From NCBI GenBank assembly GCA_038326025.1, contig JBBQJP010000014.1:27631-91630 (forward strand): a stretch of 64,000 nucleotides of DNA. The letters run 5' to 3'. The notes below the pieces were generated by a model. That model searched no databases. It saw only the letters and a program-made list of their open reading frames with translations, and was not told the DNA's origin. Every line of letters starts with the position of its first letter. The stretch's first letter is position 1. The position numbers were made by a program, and so were the translations under genes. This document shows positions 34,209 through 43,047 of the stretch, piece by piece. Source of the stretch: CAISIP01 sp038326025 (GTDB lineage: Bacteria; Pseudomonadota; Gammaproteobacteria; Burkholderiales; Burkholderiaceae_C).

Positions 34209-34709
34209 ATGCAAATGGAGCTGGATGCGATCGACCAACAGCTGCTTTGTGCCTTGCAGCGCAATGCCAGGATGACCACCAGCGAACTGGCGCAGGCCAC
34301 CGGCCTGTCCCAGTCGCCCTGCTGGCGGCGCGTGCGGCGCCTCGAAGAGGCCGGGCTGATCGATGGCTACCACGCACGGCTGAACCGGCGCAAGCTCGGT
34401 TATGGCGTGGTCGCGTTTGTCAGCATCACCATCGACCACCAGACAGACGCGCGCAATGCCGAATTTGTCGCCGCCGTGCTGGCCATTCCCGAAGTGGTGA
34501 TGTTCCATGCCGTGACCGGCACAGCCGACTTTCTGTTGATGGTGGTTGCCAGTGATCTGGACACTTACTCCACCGTATTGCAGCGCAAGCTGCATCGCCT
34601 GCCCGGTGCGCAGCAGGTCCAGACCAGTTTGTCGTTGCAGGAGTTCAGGGCCTTCGATACCTTGCCGGTTCCCGGCGCAGCCCAACTCGACCCAGACCTC
34701 GCCACCTGA
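34209..34709 (+). CDS. Lrp/AsnC-family transcriptional regulator (KynR-like by position)
   Basis: 166 residues. The N-terminal helix-turn-helix (MELDAIDQQLLCALQRNARM, LAQATGLSQSPCWRRVRRLEEAGLIDGY, about 3-56) is followed by a RAM effector-binding domain with FVSITIDHQ, VTGTADFLLMVV and a terminal SLQEFR-type strand. It is divergent from the tryptophan-degradation operon, as KynR is in other proteobacteria, so it probably senses tryptophan or kynurenine. The start could be two codons later (MELDA). Confidence 0.93.
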   Translation: MQMELDAIDQQLLCALQRNARMTTSELAQATGLSQSPCWRRVRRLEEAGLIDGYHARLNRRKLGYGVVAFVSITIDHQTDARNAEFVAAVLAIPEVVMFHAVTGTADFLLMVVASDLDTYSTVLQRKLHRLPGAQQVQTSLSLQEFRAFDTLPVPGAAQLDPDLAT

Positions 34710-34782
34710 GCCAGACGCAGCCGGTGCGCTTCGCGTCACTGGCGCGACTGCCCGCTCGCGCCGCCCTGCGCACAATCGGGCC

Positions 34783-35451
34783 ATGGGCACCCTCTACCTC
34801 GTACGCCATGGCCAGGCATCGTTTGGCGCGGACAACTACGACCAGCTCAGCGACCTCGGTCAGCGCCAGAGCGAACGCCTGGGCAGCTACCTGGCCGGCA
34901 AAGGGCTGTCGTTCGAAGCCGCATTCTGCGGCAGCCTGCAACGCCAGCGCCAGACACTGGCTGGCATTTGCCAGGGTGCGGCGATGTCGCCACCGGTGAC
35001 CGAGTGGCCGGGTCTGAATGAATATGACAGCGCTGCGGTGATTGCGAGCATCTACCCGCATGCGCTGGAAAAACCGGACACGCCGGAAAAGTACCGGCAT
35101 CATTTCCGCCTGCTGCGCGACGGCCTGACCCAGTGGATGAACGGCGTGGTCAGCCCGCGCGGCATGCCCGACTACCCGACCTTCGTGGATGGCGTCTGGC
35201 AGGCACTCGAGCAGGTGCGCAAACACCATACCGGCAATGTGTTGATGGTCTCCAGCGGTGGCCCGATTGCCACCGCGGTCGGCCAGGTACTGGGCACGTC
35301 GCCAGAGACATCCATTGAGCTCAACATGCGTATCCGCAACAGCGCGGTGACGGAGTTTGCGTTCAATCCGAAACGCCACATGCTGCTGACCTACAACACC
35401 CTGCCACACCTGGACGATGCGCAGTACCAGGACTGGATCACTTACGCCTGA
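34783..35451 (+). CDS. Histidine phosphatase family protein (phosphoglycerate-mutase-like)
   Basis: 222 residues. The catalytic phosphohistidine motif LVRHGQAS is at residues 6-13, and the second histidine motif is replaced by VSSGGPIATAVGQ, where the usual HG is SGG. That change is common in one bacterial subgroup but removes a canonical catalytic histidine position. It has no signal peptide. The substrate is unknown. Confidence 0.9.
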   Translation: MGTLYLVRHGQASFGADNYDQLSDLGQRQSERLGSYLAGKGLSFEAAFCGSLQRQRQTLAGICQGAAMSPPVTEWPGLNEYDSAAVIASIYPHALEKPDTPEKYRHHFRLLRDGLTQWMNGVVSPRGMPDYPTFVDGVWQALEQVRKHHTGNVLMVSSGGPIATAVGQVLGTSPETSIELNMRIRNSAVTEFAFNPKRHMLLTYNTLPHLDDAQYQDWITYA

Positions 35452-35519
35452 AGCAGCGCGACGTCATCGGGTGCACAATTGAGCGCACACCATCCATACG
35501 TCGGACGGGAGACACTGCC

Positions 35520-36008
35520 ATGCTCAAAGGACTGCACCACAACGCCTACCGCTGCCGCGACTCCGAGCAGACGCGCAGATTCTATGAAGACTTCCTGGGA
35601 TTGCCGCTGATCAACGCCTTCACCATCAACGAGACCAAGAGTGGCCGCGCCACGAACACGCTGCACTCGTTTTATGCCATGGACGACGGCTCCTGCCTGG
35701 CGTTCTTCGAAGACCCGGGTCGGCCGTTCGACTTCAAGGACCAGCACGACTTCGACCTGCATATCGCACTCGAGGTGGCCCCAACCGACTTGCAGCCAAT
35801 GCTGGACAAAGGCAAGTCCGCTGGCATCGAAACCCGCGGCATCGCCGATCACGGATTCATCGACTCGATCTATTTCCGCGACCCCAATGGTTATGTGATC
35901 GAACTTACCGCCAAGCGGCCCGACCATGACGCGCAGGTTGCGCTTTCCGCAAAAACTGCGCACGCGGCACTGGCGCAATGGCAACAGGACAAGAAAACGA
36001 CGGGTTGA
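35520..36008 (+). CDS. VOC-family protein
   Basis: 162 residues. The beta-alpha-beta-beta-beta repeat is visible: MLKGLHHNAYRCRDSEQTRR, FYEDFLGLPL, then DFDLHIALEV and IDSIYFRDPNGYVIELT. Possible metal ligands are His6, His in DLHIALE, and Glu in VIELT. It may be a glyoxalase-type or ring-cleavage-related enzyme. It stands alone between a phosphatase and a convergent LysE gene. Confidence 0.9.
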   Translation: MLKGLHHNAYRCRDSEQTRRFYEDFLGLPLINAFTINETKSGRATNTLHSFYAMDDGSCLAFFEDPGRPFDFKDQHDFDLHIALEVAPTDLQPMLDKGKSAGIETRGIADHGFIDSIYFRDPNGYVIELTAKRPDHDAQVALSAKTAHAALAQWQQDKKTTG

Positions 36009-36044
36009 CGCGACCATCCGAGCCGCATCCGCGGCGTGAATCTG

Positions 36045-36656
36045 TCAGCTGCGCAGCGGCAACGCGACTCCCACCGCCATGAAAACGCCACCACAGGCCT
36101 GATTGAAGCGGCGCCCGACACGCGCCAGCCAAGGGCTGATGCGGTAGGCCATGCTGGCGATGAAAAGTTCGATGGTGATTTCTATGGCGGCGAAAGTGCC
36201 GGCCATCACGATGAACTGAAGCCAGAGACTACGCGCCGGATCAATGAACTGGGGCAGGAATGCCGCGAAGAACAGGATGCCCTTGGGATTGGTCAGCGCC
36301 GACAAGGCCCCCTGCCGGAACAAGGACGCACCGGAACGAATCGACTGGCCGCAAGCAGCCTCCAGGCCCAGCGGTGGTGAACGCCAGACCTGGATACCCA
36401 GCCAGATCAGATACAGGCCGCCTACCCACTTCATCACTGTCAGCCAGACCAGCGAGGTCTGGAGCAAGGCGCCGATACCGAACATCGACAGGCCGACAAT
36501 GATGACGAATCCGGAGGCCCCGCCAAAAATCGTATAGAGCGTCTTGCGCCGGCCATGCATGGCGCCATGCGTCAGCGCCAGCAGCCCATTGGGGCCGGGT
36601 GACAGCGACAAGCCGGTGGCAGCCAGAAAGTAGATCAACCAGGTGTGAACGTCCAT
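36045..36656 (-). CDS. LysE/RhtB-family amino-acid exporter
   Basis: 203 residues from the ATG at 36656, which gives the family start MDVHTWLIYFLAATGLSLSPGPNGL with the SPGPN motif. Further signatures are GIQVWRSPP, the long FRQGALSALTNPKGILFF motif, and terminal FMAVGVALPLRS. About six membrane helices are expected. It is divergent from hemerythrin copy 2 and distinct from the LysE at 22542 (different sequence and context). Confidence 0.93.
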   Translation of the reverse strand: MDVHTWLIYFLAATGLSLSPGPNGLLALTHGAMHGRRKTLYTIFGGASGFVIIVGLSMFGIGALLQTSLVWLTVMKWVGGLYLIWLGIQVWRSPPLGLEAACGQSIRSGASLFRQGALSALTNPKGILFFAAFLPQFIDPARSLWLQFIVMAGTFAAIEITIELFIASMAYRISPWLARVGRRFNQACGGVFMAVGVALPLRS

Positions 36657-36779
36657 GGTACCGATGGTGCCGACCGGAACGTCACCGGTCAAGCGGCCGG
36701 ACGCAAAAATCCGGCCCGCGTCGCCAGGATTTTCGTGCAGGCGAATTAGCCCATGATGGCATGGACGATGTCCTTCACC

Positions 36780-36793
36780 TTGACATCCATCAA
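36780..36793. promoter_or_regulatory. FNR/DNR-type box upstream of hemerythrin copy 2
   Basis: TTGAC-ATCC-ATCAA matches 9 of 10 conserved positions of TTGAT-N4-ATCAA. A CACAAT hexamer at 36815-36820 could be the -10, giving a start near 36827 and a box centre near -40.5. The gene begins at 36847. Confidence 0.6.
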
Positions 36794-36846
36794 GGACCAG
36801 GCCCTTGCGACACCCACAATGGTCATGACAACTCCAGGAGACGGCC

Positions 36847-37341
36847 ATGACCCACGACAAATCCGACGCGAACTTCCAGGCACTCGACAGCTGTCACCAG
36901 CAGACTCTGGAGCACCTGGACCAGCTGCAGGATCTCGCGGCCCAGCTCGGTGCCGGCAAACTGGCGACCACGGCGCCCAACCGGGCCGGCGAGATCGACC
37001 GCTTCTTCAGCGGCACTTCGCGCGCCCACCACGCAGAAGAAGAGAAGACGGTGTTTCCTCCCCTGCTCGCCAGCGGGGACGAAAAACTGGTGCACGCGGT
37101 GCAGACCTTGCAACAGGACCATGGTTGGATCGAACGCAACTGGGACGCGCTGGGGCCGCAACTGCGCGCCATCGCCAAAGGCGAAAGCTGGCCCGATCCG
37201 GGCGAGTTCCAGCATGGGGTGGACGTGTTCGTCGCCTTGTGCCGGGAGCATATTGCGTTGGAAGAAACGCTGATATATCCGCAGGCCAAGGCGCGCTGGG
37301 CGAGCATTGTCGCGGCACGCACGCCACGCGCGCCTTTGTAA
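36847..37341 (+). CDS. Hemerythrin-like HHE-domain protein (copy 2)
   Basis: 164 residues with GGAGA before the ATG. Di-iron ligand candidates in order are LDSCHQQTLEHL, SRAHHAEEEKTVFP, LQQDHGWIE and LCREHIALEETLIYP, the same HHE pattern as copy 1 but with differing spacing, so the two are paralogues rather than a recent duplication. Binding of O2 or NO and a role in low-oxygen or nitrosative conditions fit the FNR-type box upstream. Confidence 0.92.
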   Translation: MTHDKSDANFQALDSCHQQTLEHLDQLQDLAAQLGAGKLATTAPNRAGEIDRFFSGTSRAHHAEEEKTVFPPLLASGDEKLVHAVQTLQQDHGWIERNWDALGPQLRAIAKGESWPDPGEFQHGVDVFVALCREHIALEETLIYPQAKARWASIVAARTPRAPL

Positions 37342-37479
37342 GACCGGCGCGAAACCTTGCCGCTGCGGCGAAAACCTTTGGCGCCGCACCTGTCACTCAG
37401 GGTTGCTGGCGCCGGCCGGTTGGAAGTCTGCGCGTAACATCGGCGCAACCAATCGCCCGACTGCCGCGGCGCCAACGCC

Positions 37480-38361
37480 ATGACACGCCCACCCACCGAA
37501 TCCGCCCCGTCCGGCCCCCTGTCGGGTCGCGTCGCACTGATCACGGGTGCCAATATCGGCATCGGGCTGGTCACCGCGCGCGAACTGGCGCGCCAGGGTG
37601 CCCACCTGTTTATCGCCTGCCGCGACCCCGCGACAGCACGCAAGGCGCTGGACGACATCCGTACGACCAGCGGCAATCCGCAAGTCGAGGTTTTGACGCT
37701 GGACCTGGGCGACTTTGTGTCCGTGCGCGCCTGCGCCCAGGCCTTCCTGGCGCGTGACTTGCCGCTGCACCTGCTGATCAACAACGCTGGCGTAGCCGGG
37801 GTCGGCGGCATCACGGCCTCGGGATTCGAGTTGGCTTTCGGCGTCAACCATATGGGGCATTTCCTGTTGACCCAGCTCCTGCGCGCGCGCTTGAAGGCCT
37901 CGGCGCCAGCGCGTATCGTCACCGTGGCCAGCCGCGCGCATTACCGCGCTACGGGCCTGGACTGGGAAACCTTGCGCCAGCCCACGTCAAGCCGTACCGC
38001 CATCATCGAATACAGCAACTCCAAACTGGCCAATGTGTTGTTCAGCGCCGAACTCGGGCGCCGCCTGGCTGGCACGGGAGTCACGACCTACGCGCTGCAT
38101 CCGGGCGTCGTGGCCTCCAATCTCTGGCGCGCCGTGCCATGGCCGATACGCCCGTTGATGAAGCTGGGCATGATCTCCACCGAGCAAGGGGCCGTCACCA
38201 CGCTGTTTTGCGCCACCGCGGCGCAACTGGCGGGCGAATCGGGCCTGTATTACGACAAACGCCGTGCACGTACGCCCAGTGCGCTGGGGCGCGATGCGAC
38301 CTTGGCCGCGGAGTTATGGCGGCGCAGCGCTTTATGGACAGACACCGATGACACAGACTGA
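37480..38361 (+). CDS. Short-chain dehydrogenase/reductase, retinol-dehydrogenase-like
   Basis: 293 residues. The cofactor motif TGANIGIG is at about 23-30, LLINNAGVAG follows at about 95, the catalytic Ser is in TVASRAHY, and the Tyr/Lys pair is in EYSNSKLAN (Y-x-x-x-K). The style with RDPATARKAL resembles the classical retinol dehydrogenase/WW-domain oxidoreductase-like SDRs. The substrate is unknown. The last codons overlap the next gene by 14 bp. Confidence 0.92.
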   Translation: MTRPPTESAPSGPLSGRVALITGANIGIGLVTARELARQGAHLFIACRDPATARKALDDIRTTSGNPQVEVLTLDLGDFVSVRACAQAFLARDLPLHLLINNAGVAGVGGITASGFELAFGVNHMGHFLLTQLLRARLKASAPARIVTVASRAHYRATGLDWETLRQPTSSRTAIIEYSNSKLANVLFSAELGRRLAGTGVTTYALHPGVVASNLWRAVPWPIRPLMKLGMISTEQGAVTTLFCATAAQLAGESGLYYDKRRARTPSALGRDATLAAELWRRSALWTDTDDTD

Positions 38362-38704
38362 TTCCGACCTACCCGAACCGCCCGTCGACCCGCAAAGCCA
38401 ACCCGATCAGGGCTCGCCATCGGCCACCAGCACGGCCGCGCCACAACCCCGCAACCCGCTGCATGGCGTCACACTGGAGCAGATGGTGACGGCCCTGGCC
38501 GAAACCTATGGCTGGCCCGGACTGGCCGAGCGCATTCCGGTGCGCTGCTTCAGCCACGACCCCAGCGTAGGCTCGAGCCTGAAGTTCCTGCGCAAGACAC
38601 CGTGGGCACGGGACAAGGTCGAAGGGCTCTACCTGTTCATGTTGCGCGAGAAGCGGCGCCATGGGGGCGGGCAAGGCCGGCAAATGCAAAAGCGCACAAG
38701 CTGA
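38348..38704 (+). CDS. VF530 family DNA-binding protein (DUF2132)
   Basis: 118 residues from ATG 38348. The conserved core NPLHGVTLEQMVTALAETYG, ERIPVRCFSHDPS and SSLKFLRKTPWARDKVE (about 39-98) is the VF530 fold, a small helical protein reported to bind DNA. A Pro/Gln/Ser-rich N-terminal tail precedes it. It overlaps the SDR gene by 14 bp, suggesting co-translation. Confidence 0.9.
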   Translation: MTQTDSDLPEPPVDPQSQPDQGSPSATSTAAPQPRNPLHGVTLEQMVTALAETYGWPGLAERIPVRCFSHDPSVGSSLKFLRKTPWARDKVEGLYLFMLREKRRHGGGQGRQMQKRTS

Positions 38705-38760
38705 ACCGTTGTGGCAGCACGGCAGTCCGCCACTGACCATTGGCACCCGACACAGCGCCC

Positions 38761-39402
38761 ATGACCGCCCAGGAGTTCATTGACCGCCATGATTCGCACT
38801 GGCATGCCATCTGGTTGTCCTTGTGTGGACGACAGGGCGATCAAGTCTTGCTGCAGGCCCTGGTGGCGCGTTACAACGAGCCTCACCGGCACTACCACAC
38901 GCTGCAACACCTGGACGCCTGTCTGCGCCACCTGCCCGACCTGCGCGGGCTTGCCACGCATCCGGATGAAATCGCGCTGGCCTTGTGGTTTCACGACGCA
39001 ATTTATGACATCGGCGCGACGGATAACGAACTCCGCAGCGCGGACTGGGCGGTAGCGTCGTTATCGTCAGAGCGGGTCGACGCCGCGGTGGCGCAGCGTG
39101 TGTTTGCGCTGATTCTGGTCACACGGCACGAGGTGGCGCCCCGCACGGTCGATGAACAGATCATGCTCGATGTGGACCTTGCCATCCTGGGCGCGCGCGC
39201 CGAGGTGTTCGACGGGTATGAGGGCCAGGTGCGCTCCGAATACCAGACCGTGCCCGAAGCGTTGTTTCGCGCCAATCGGCGCCGCATCCTGCAGGGTTTT
39301 CTGGCGCGCGAGCGGCTCTACCACACAGACCTTTTCCACGAGCGACTCGAAACAACGGCACGGCACAATCTGGCGCGCTCGATCGCCGCGCTTGAGGATT
39401 GA
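38761..39402 (+). CDS. HD-superfamily predicted metal-dependent phosphohydrolase
   Basis: 213 residues. The HD motif appears as RHYHTLQHLDACL (about 41) and LALWFHDAIYD (about 72-82), with further metal-ligand candidates in TRHE and MLDVDLAILG. The architecture matches small stand-alone HD proteins of unknown substrate. The ATG at 38761 is preferred; a TTG seven codons earlier is possible. Confidence 0.9.
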   Translation: MTAQEFIDRHDSHWHAIWLSLCGRQGDQVLLQALVARYNEPHRHYHTLQHLDACLRHLPDLRGLATHPDEIALALWFHDAIYDIGATDNELRSADWAVASLSSERVDAAVAQRVFALILVTRHEVAPRTVDEQIMLDVDLAILGARAEVFDGYEGQVRSEYQTVPEALFRANRRRILQGFLARERLYHTDLFHERLETTARHNLARSIAALED

Positions 39403-39425
39403 ACAATGCGCCGCATCGGCGCGTC

Positions 39426-40256
39426 TTACGGGGTCGGACGCTCGACCAAAGTGGACAGCGGCAGGCGCGACAACTCCGCCAGCAGCAGTGCGAGTTGGGT
39501 TGCGGCCGATGCCACCAGCGCACGACCTTTGTCGGCCGTGGCCGCCGCGGCGTTACCGGCCGCTCCCTGCGGGTTGTAATCCTGCATCTGCCAGGCCAGA
39601 CGGGCACTTCTGCCATTGCCCAGGATCGGGTAGTCGCGAGCGCGTTGTTGTGACGTGGACACGAAATTGCGGGCCTGCCCCATGTCGACCTGCGCGGGCC
39701 GGATGGCCAGCATCATCGAGGTTTCCATGTCACCACCGTGAACGCCGAAACGCCGCTCGTCGGGACCAAAAGGCGCCATCGCCTCATCGGCCAGCGGCAG
39801 GTCGTACCAGTTGCTGTGATAAACGATCAGGTCGTGGCGGGCGCGCAGATCACGTCCGACGATATCCATCAGCGCGACCTGCCCGCCGTGGGCGTTGAAC
39901 AGCAACAGCTTGCGGATACCGGTGGCCGCAACACAATCGCCAATTTCGGTCCAGACACGGATCAGTGTTTCCGCGCGCAGCGTCAAGGTGCCGGGAAAAC
40001 GCGCGTGCTCGTTGCTCTTGCCGATTTTCTGGGTCGGCAATACCAGTACCGCAAGCTCTGCCGGCAGGAGCGGCAAGGCGGTGCTCACGACGGCGTCGAC
40101 CAGGTCACTGTCGACCGACAGCGGAAGATGGGGTCCGTGTTGCTCGGTCGCACCCACCGGCAATACAGCCACAACCTGGCCGATCTCTGGCGCGCTGCGC
40201 AAGTTGAAAAAATCAACAGTCGTCAGGTCAGCCCAATAGCGCGAAAGCAGTTGCAT
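39426..40256 (-). CDS. Creatininase family protein
   Basis: 276 residues. Metal-ligand motifs of the creatininase/amidohydrolase fold are VLPVGATEQHGPHLPLSVDSDL (Glu and His, with Asp), a later SNEHARFPGTLTL, LFNAHGGQ, and VHGGDMETS. Members hydrolyse cyclic amides or act in cofactor pathways. The substrate here is not determinable from context. It is convergent with the HD gene and divergent from the barrel-like protein. Confidence 0.93.
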   Translation of the reverse strand: MQLLSRYWADLTTVDFFNLRSAPEIGQVVAVLPVGATEQHGPHLPLSVDSDLVDAVVSTALPLLPAELAVLVLPTQKIGKSNEHARFPGTLTLRAETLIRVWTEIGDCVAATGIRKLLLFNAHGGQVALMDIVGRDLRARHDLIVYHSNWYDLPLADEAMAPFGPDERRFGVHGGDMETSMMLAIRPAQVDMGQARNFVSTSQQRARDYPILGNGRSARLAWQMQDYNPQGAAGNAAAATADKGRALVASAATQLALLLAELSRLPLSTLVERPTP

Positions 40257-40389
40257 GGCGTGATCTTAGCTGCAGCCAGACCTGGCCCCGGGCAACCGGT
40301 CCGACTTGACGGGTCGATGCCAGACTGGCACATACTGTGGCATGTTTGGCGCAGCTGAGATCCCTCTGAGACACCGCAAGAAGAACCCC

Positions 40390-41124
40390 ATGAACCGATT
40401 CTCAGTACCACTGATCGCGACCGGCCTGGCCTGTGCCGCCAATGTCGCTCTTGCCGACCCGGGCTATTACCTGGTCACCGCATATGACAACACCGGCCAG
40501 GTGAATGTCGACTACCGTTACTGGACCGTCAAAGCCCCCAATTCAGCCGAGGTGATCTGGCCAGAAATCGGCATCGGTTATGGCGTCAACAGCCGCTGGT
40601 ACACGGCCTTGTTGGCCAGTTACATCGGCTCGGATCGCTTTTCGACGCGGCTCAGTTCATTGAACTGGCAGAACGACTTCCTGCTGACACAGGGACAATA
40701 CCTGATCGACGTCGCCCTGCACACCCAGTTGATTCGCAACCGGGGGCGTGCAAGCGGATACGTGCTGGAATTCGGTCCTGTTCTGCAGACCGACATCGGT
40801 CGCACCCAACTCAATGGCAACCTGGTGTTCGAACATGGTCTTGGCGACAGCCCACCATCACGCACCCAACTCAAATACCAGTGGCAAGCCAAATACCGCT
40901 TTGACCAACGGTTTCATCTGGGTTTGCAAGGTTTCGGAGAACTCGGCCCGTGGGACAACTGGTCGACGGGCAGCGCACAAAGCCATCGAGCCGGGCCAAT
41001 GGTCGCCGGCAGCTTGCCACTGGGCCCTTCCCAGGCCTTCAAATACGAGGCAGCCTACCTGATGGGCTCAGTCTATGGGCGCAGCGGCAACATGTTTTCG
41101 TTGCGCCTTCAATATGTTTACTGA
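40390..41124 (+). CDS. Exported protein, probable outer-membrane beta-barrel
   Basis: 244 residues. The start at 40390 gives a classic signal peptide (about 1-22, ending NVALAD). The mature sequence alternates polar and hydrophobic residues with many aromatic residues, as in RYWTVKAP, YGVNSRWYTALLASY and KYRFDQRFHLGLQGFGE, and ends in SLRLQYVY with a terminal Tyr. That pattern indicates a small outer-membrane barrel. I do not recognise the family or function. Confidence 0.75.
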   Translation: MNRFSVPLIATGLACAANVALADPGYYLVTAYDNTGQVNVDYRYWTVKAPNSAEVIWPEIGIGYGVNSRWYTALLASYIGSDRFSTRLSSLNWQNDFLLTQGQYLIDVALHTQLIRNRGRASGYVLEFGPVLQTDIGRTQLNGNLVFEHGLGDSPPSRTQLKYQWQAKYRFDQRFHLGLQGFGELGPWDNWSTGSAQSHRAGPMVAGSLPLGPSQAFKYEAAYLMGSVYGRSGNMFSLRLQYVY

Positions 41125-41210
41125 CGGTGGGGCGTGTTCACGCAGACATGCGTCAACGGGACACACGGACCCCGGCGGCAATTGGCGCCGCCAAAAAGGG
41201 ATGCCGGTCC

Positions 41211-41450
41211 TCAGGAAGACGCGCTGAGCGTCGCGTCAAGTTCCTTGCACGATGGTGCACACACCGTTTGCGACTTGCCGGCCACCTTGCGGGTGCCCAT
41301 CAGCGAGCGCGGGCGATGTTTGCCACACATGAAGCAGGACATGGTGGCGCCGCCAAACGACGCTGCCGCCGCAAACGGCGAGCCCGAGACCTTGGACTTG
41401 TAACGCAGGCCATTGGCCTTGACGGCGGTTTTTGCCTCAGCTTTGGCCAT
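41211..41450 (-). CDS. Small conserved Cys-rich basic protein
   Basis: 79 residues with 12 Ser/Ala-rich N-terminal residues and basic KANGLRYKSKVSGS. The pair CFMC and CAPSC (about 39-42 and 64-68) could bind a metal such as zinc, with GKHRPRS between. An AAGAAAG ribosome site precedes the ATG. Similar small proteins occur in Comamonadaceae to my recollection, but no function is known. A nucleic-acid role is possible but speculative. Confidence 0.7.
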   Translation of the reverse strand: MAKAEAKTAVKANGLRYKSKVSGSPFAAAASFGGATMSCFMCGKHRPRSLMGTRKVAGKSQTVCAPSCKELDATLSASS

Positions 41451-41770
41451 GGGTCGAGCTTTCTTTGAAAATCATTGGAAGATGGGTCATGGATGCGTGG
41501 TCAAGTTGAGCGGGAACAAGGCAGGCGCAACTACGAGGGAGAAATTTCGCGCCATCAAAGACAGGGGACCAACCTGGACCGGAAAAACCGCAGCAGCATT
41601 AACGTGAAACCGGTTCTCCGCCGGCCCAGCGCATCTCCCCTGACACCCCTATAGTTTATCGGCTAATGGAACGCTGGCCCGAAAACACGGCATAAGACCC
41701 TGATGCCGACGTCAAAGTGATTCGCAACGGCCTGCCTTCAACGTCTGCCACCGCCCGCGACTGACCCTGA
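41451..41770. other. 320-bp intergenic region without supported gene
   Basis: This lies between the start of the small Cys protein (minus) and the stop of the PLP enzyme (minus). The left part must hold the promoter of the small protein. I see no hairpin with a T-tract, no tRNA and no reading frame with a ribosome site and family features. Confidence 0.6.
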
Positions 41771-42934
41771 TCAGGCCTGTTGCGCCGGATGCGCCTGGCG
41801 CAAAGCCTGCTCGAGGTCGTCGATCAAATCCTGCACGTCCTCGATGCCGACCGACAGGCGCAACAGGTCCGTCGGCACCGGGGAACCGGCTCCCTCAACG
41901 CTGGCACGGTGCTCGATCAGGCTCTCGGTGCCACCCAGCGACGTGGCGCGTTTCCACAAACCGACCCGGGCCGCCGTGGCGATGGCAGCGGCTTCGCCGC
42001 CGCGCGTGCGGATCGACAACATGCCGCCGAAACCACCTTGCATCTGGCGCGCCGCTACGGCATGACCTTGTGCCCCCGGCAGACCCGGGTACAACACCTC
42101 GGACACCAGCGCGTGTCCATGAAAAAACTCGGCCAGACGCTGCGCCGAGGCACTGGCGGCGCGCACGCGCAAAAACAAGGTGCGCATGCCACGCATCAGC
42201 AGCCAAGCCTCGAACGAACCCAATGTGCCGCCCAGCTGCGCCCGAACCGAACGGATGCGTTGCCACAAGGCATTGTTTTCACGCGTGACCAGCACACCGG
42301 CGATCAGGTCGGAGTGGCCATTGAGGTATTTGGTCGCTGCATGCATGACGATGTCGGCCCCCAGCTCGAGCGGGCGCGTCAGCACCGGGCTGGCCACGGT
42401 CGAATCGACTGCCAGCACGGCGCCTGCCGCATGGGCGATGTCGGCGGTAGCGGCGATATCGGTGATGGTCCACATCGGATTGGCAGGGGTCTCGATCCAC
42501 ACCAGGCGCGTCGACCCCGGCACGATGGCGGCCTGCACCGCCGTCGGGTCGGTCATGTCGACCAGTTCGACCTTCAAACCCCAATGGGTGGCGAAGTTCA
42601 GCAGCCAGTTGCGCAGCGACCAGTACATCACCTTGGGCACCAGCACATGGTCACCTGGCGCCAGCGACTGGAATACTGCGGTGGCGGCCGCCATGCCGGA
42701 GGCGAACAACAGGCTGTCGGCGCCGTTCTCCAGTTGCGTAATGACCGCCTGCGCCTGATCGAAGGCCGGATTGTCGGCGCGGGCATAAACCCGGCCGGAG
42801 CGGTACTGGTTGTCTTCGTCACGCAGATAGGTGGACGAAACATGGATGGGCGGCGTGATGGCGCGCGTCTTGTCGTCGATCCAGCCCAGGCCCTGGGCGG
42901 CGATGGTTTCGGGTTTGGCGGTTTTGTTGTCCAT
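41771..42934 (-). CDS. Cystathionine gamma-synthase/beta-lyase family PLP enzyme
   Basis: 387 residues, Cys/Met metabolism PLP family. Visible are the ITPPIHVSSTYL and SGRVYARADNPAFDQ start, LLFASGMAAATAVFQSL, ETPANPMWTI, VDSTVASPVLTRPLELGADIVMHAATKYLNGHSD with the PLP lysine in ATKYL, and GGTESLIEHR. It may be a cystathionine beta-lyase (MetC-like) or a gamma-lyase. The gene is alone in its strand run. Confidence 0.92.
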   Translation of the reverse strand: MDNKTAKPETIAAQGLGWIDDKTRAITPPIHVSSTYLRDEDNQYRSGRVYARADNPAFDQAQAVITQLENGADSLLFASGMAAATAVFQSLAPGDHVLVPKVMYWSLRNWLLNFATHWGLKVELVDMTDPTAVQAAIVPGSTRLVWIETPANPMWTITDIAATADIAHAAGAVLAVDSTVASPVLTRPLELGADIVMHAATKYLNGHSDLIAGVLVTRENNALWQRIRSVRAQLGGTLGSFEAWLLMRGMRTLFLRVRAASASAQRLAEFFHGHALVSEVLYPGLPGAQGHAVAARQMQGGFGGMLSIRTRGGEAAAIATAARVGLWKRATSLGGTESLIEHRASVEGAGSPVPTDLLRLSVGIEDVQDLIDDLEQALRQAHPAQQA

Positions 42935-43047
42935 ACGTCAAATTTTCGTGAATGCCGGTTTATACCCGTTTGGCCGACGTCGCGCCGCGGCAACTCCCAT
43001 GCACGAGGGACTGCCAAGCGTGGGAGTCGCAGGCTTGCTGGGCCGAC

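Noticed and set aside
40300..40320. FNR-like box (TTGAC GGGT CGATG) upstream of the barrel-like protein
   Set aside because: The right half-site does not match ATCAA.
40330..40350. Sigma-54-like promoter TGGCAC...TGGCA
   Set aside because: Spacing between the GG and GC elements is 11 rather than 10 and the -12 element is wrong.
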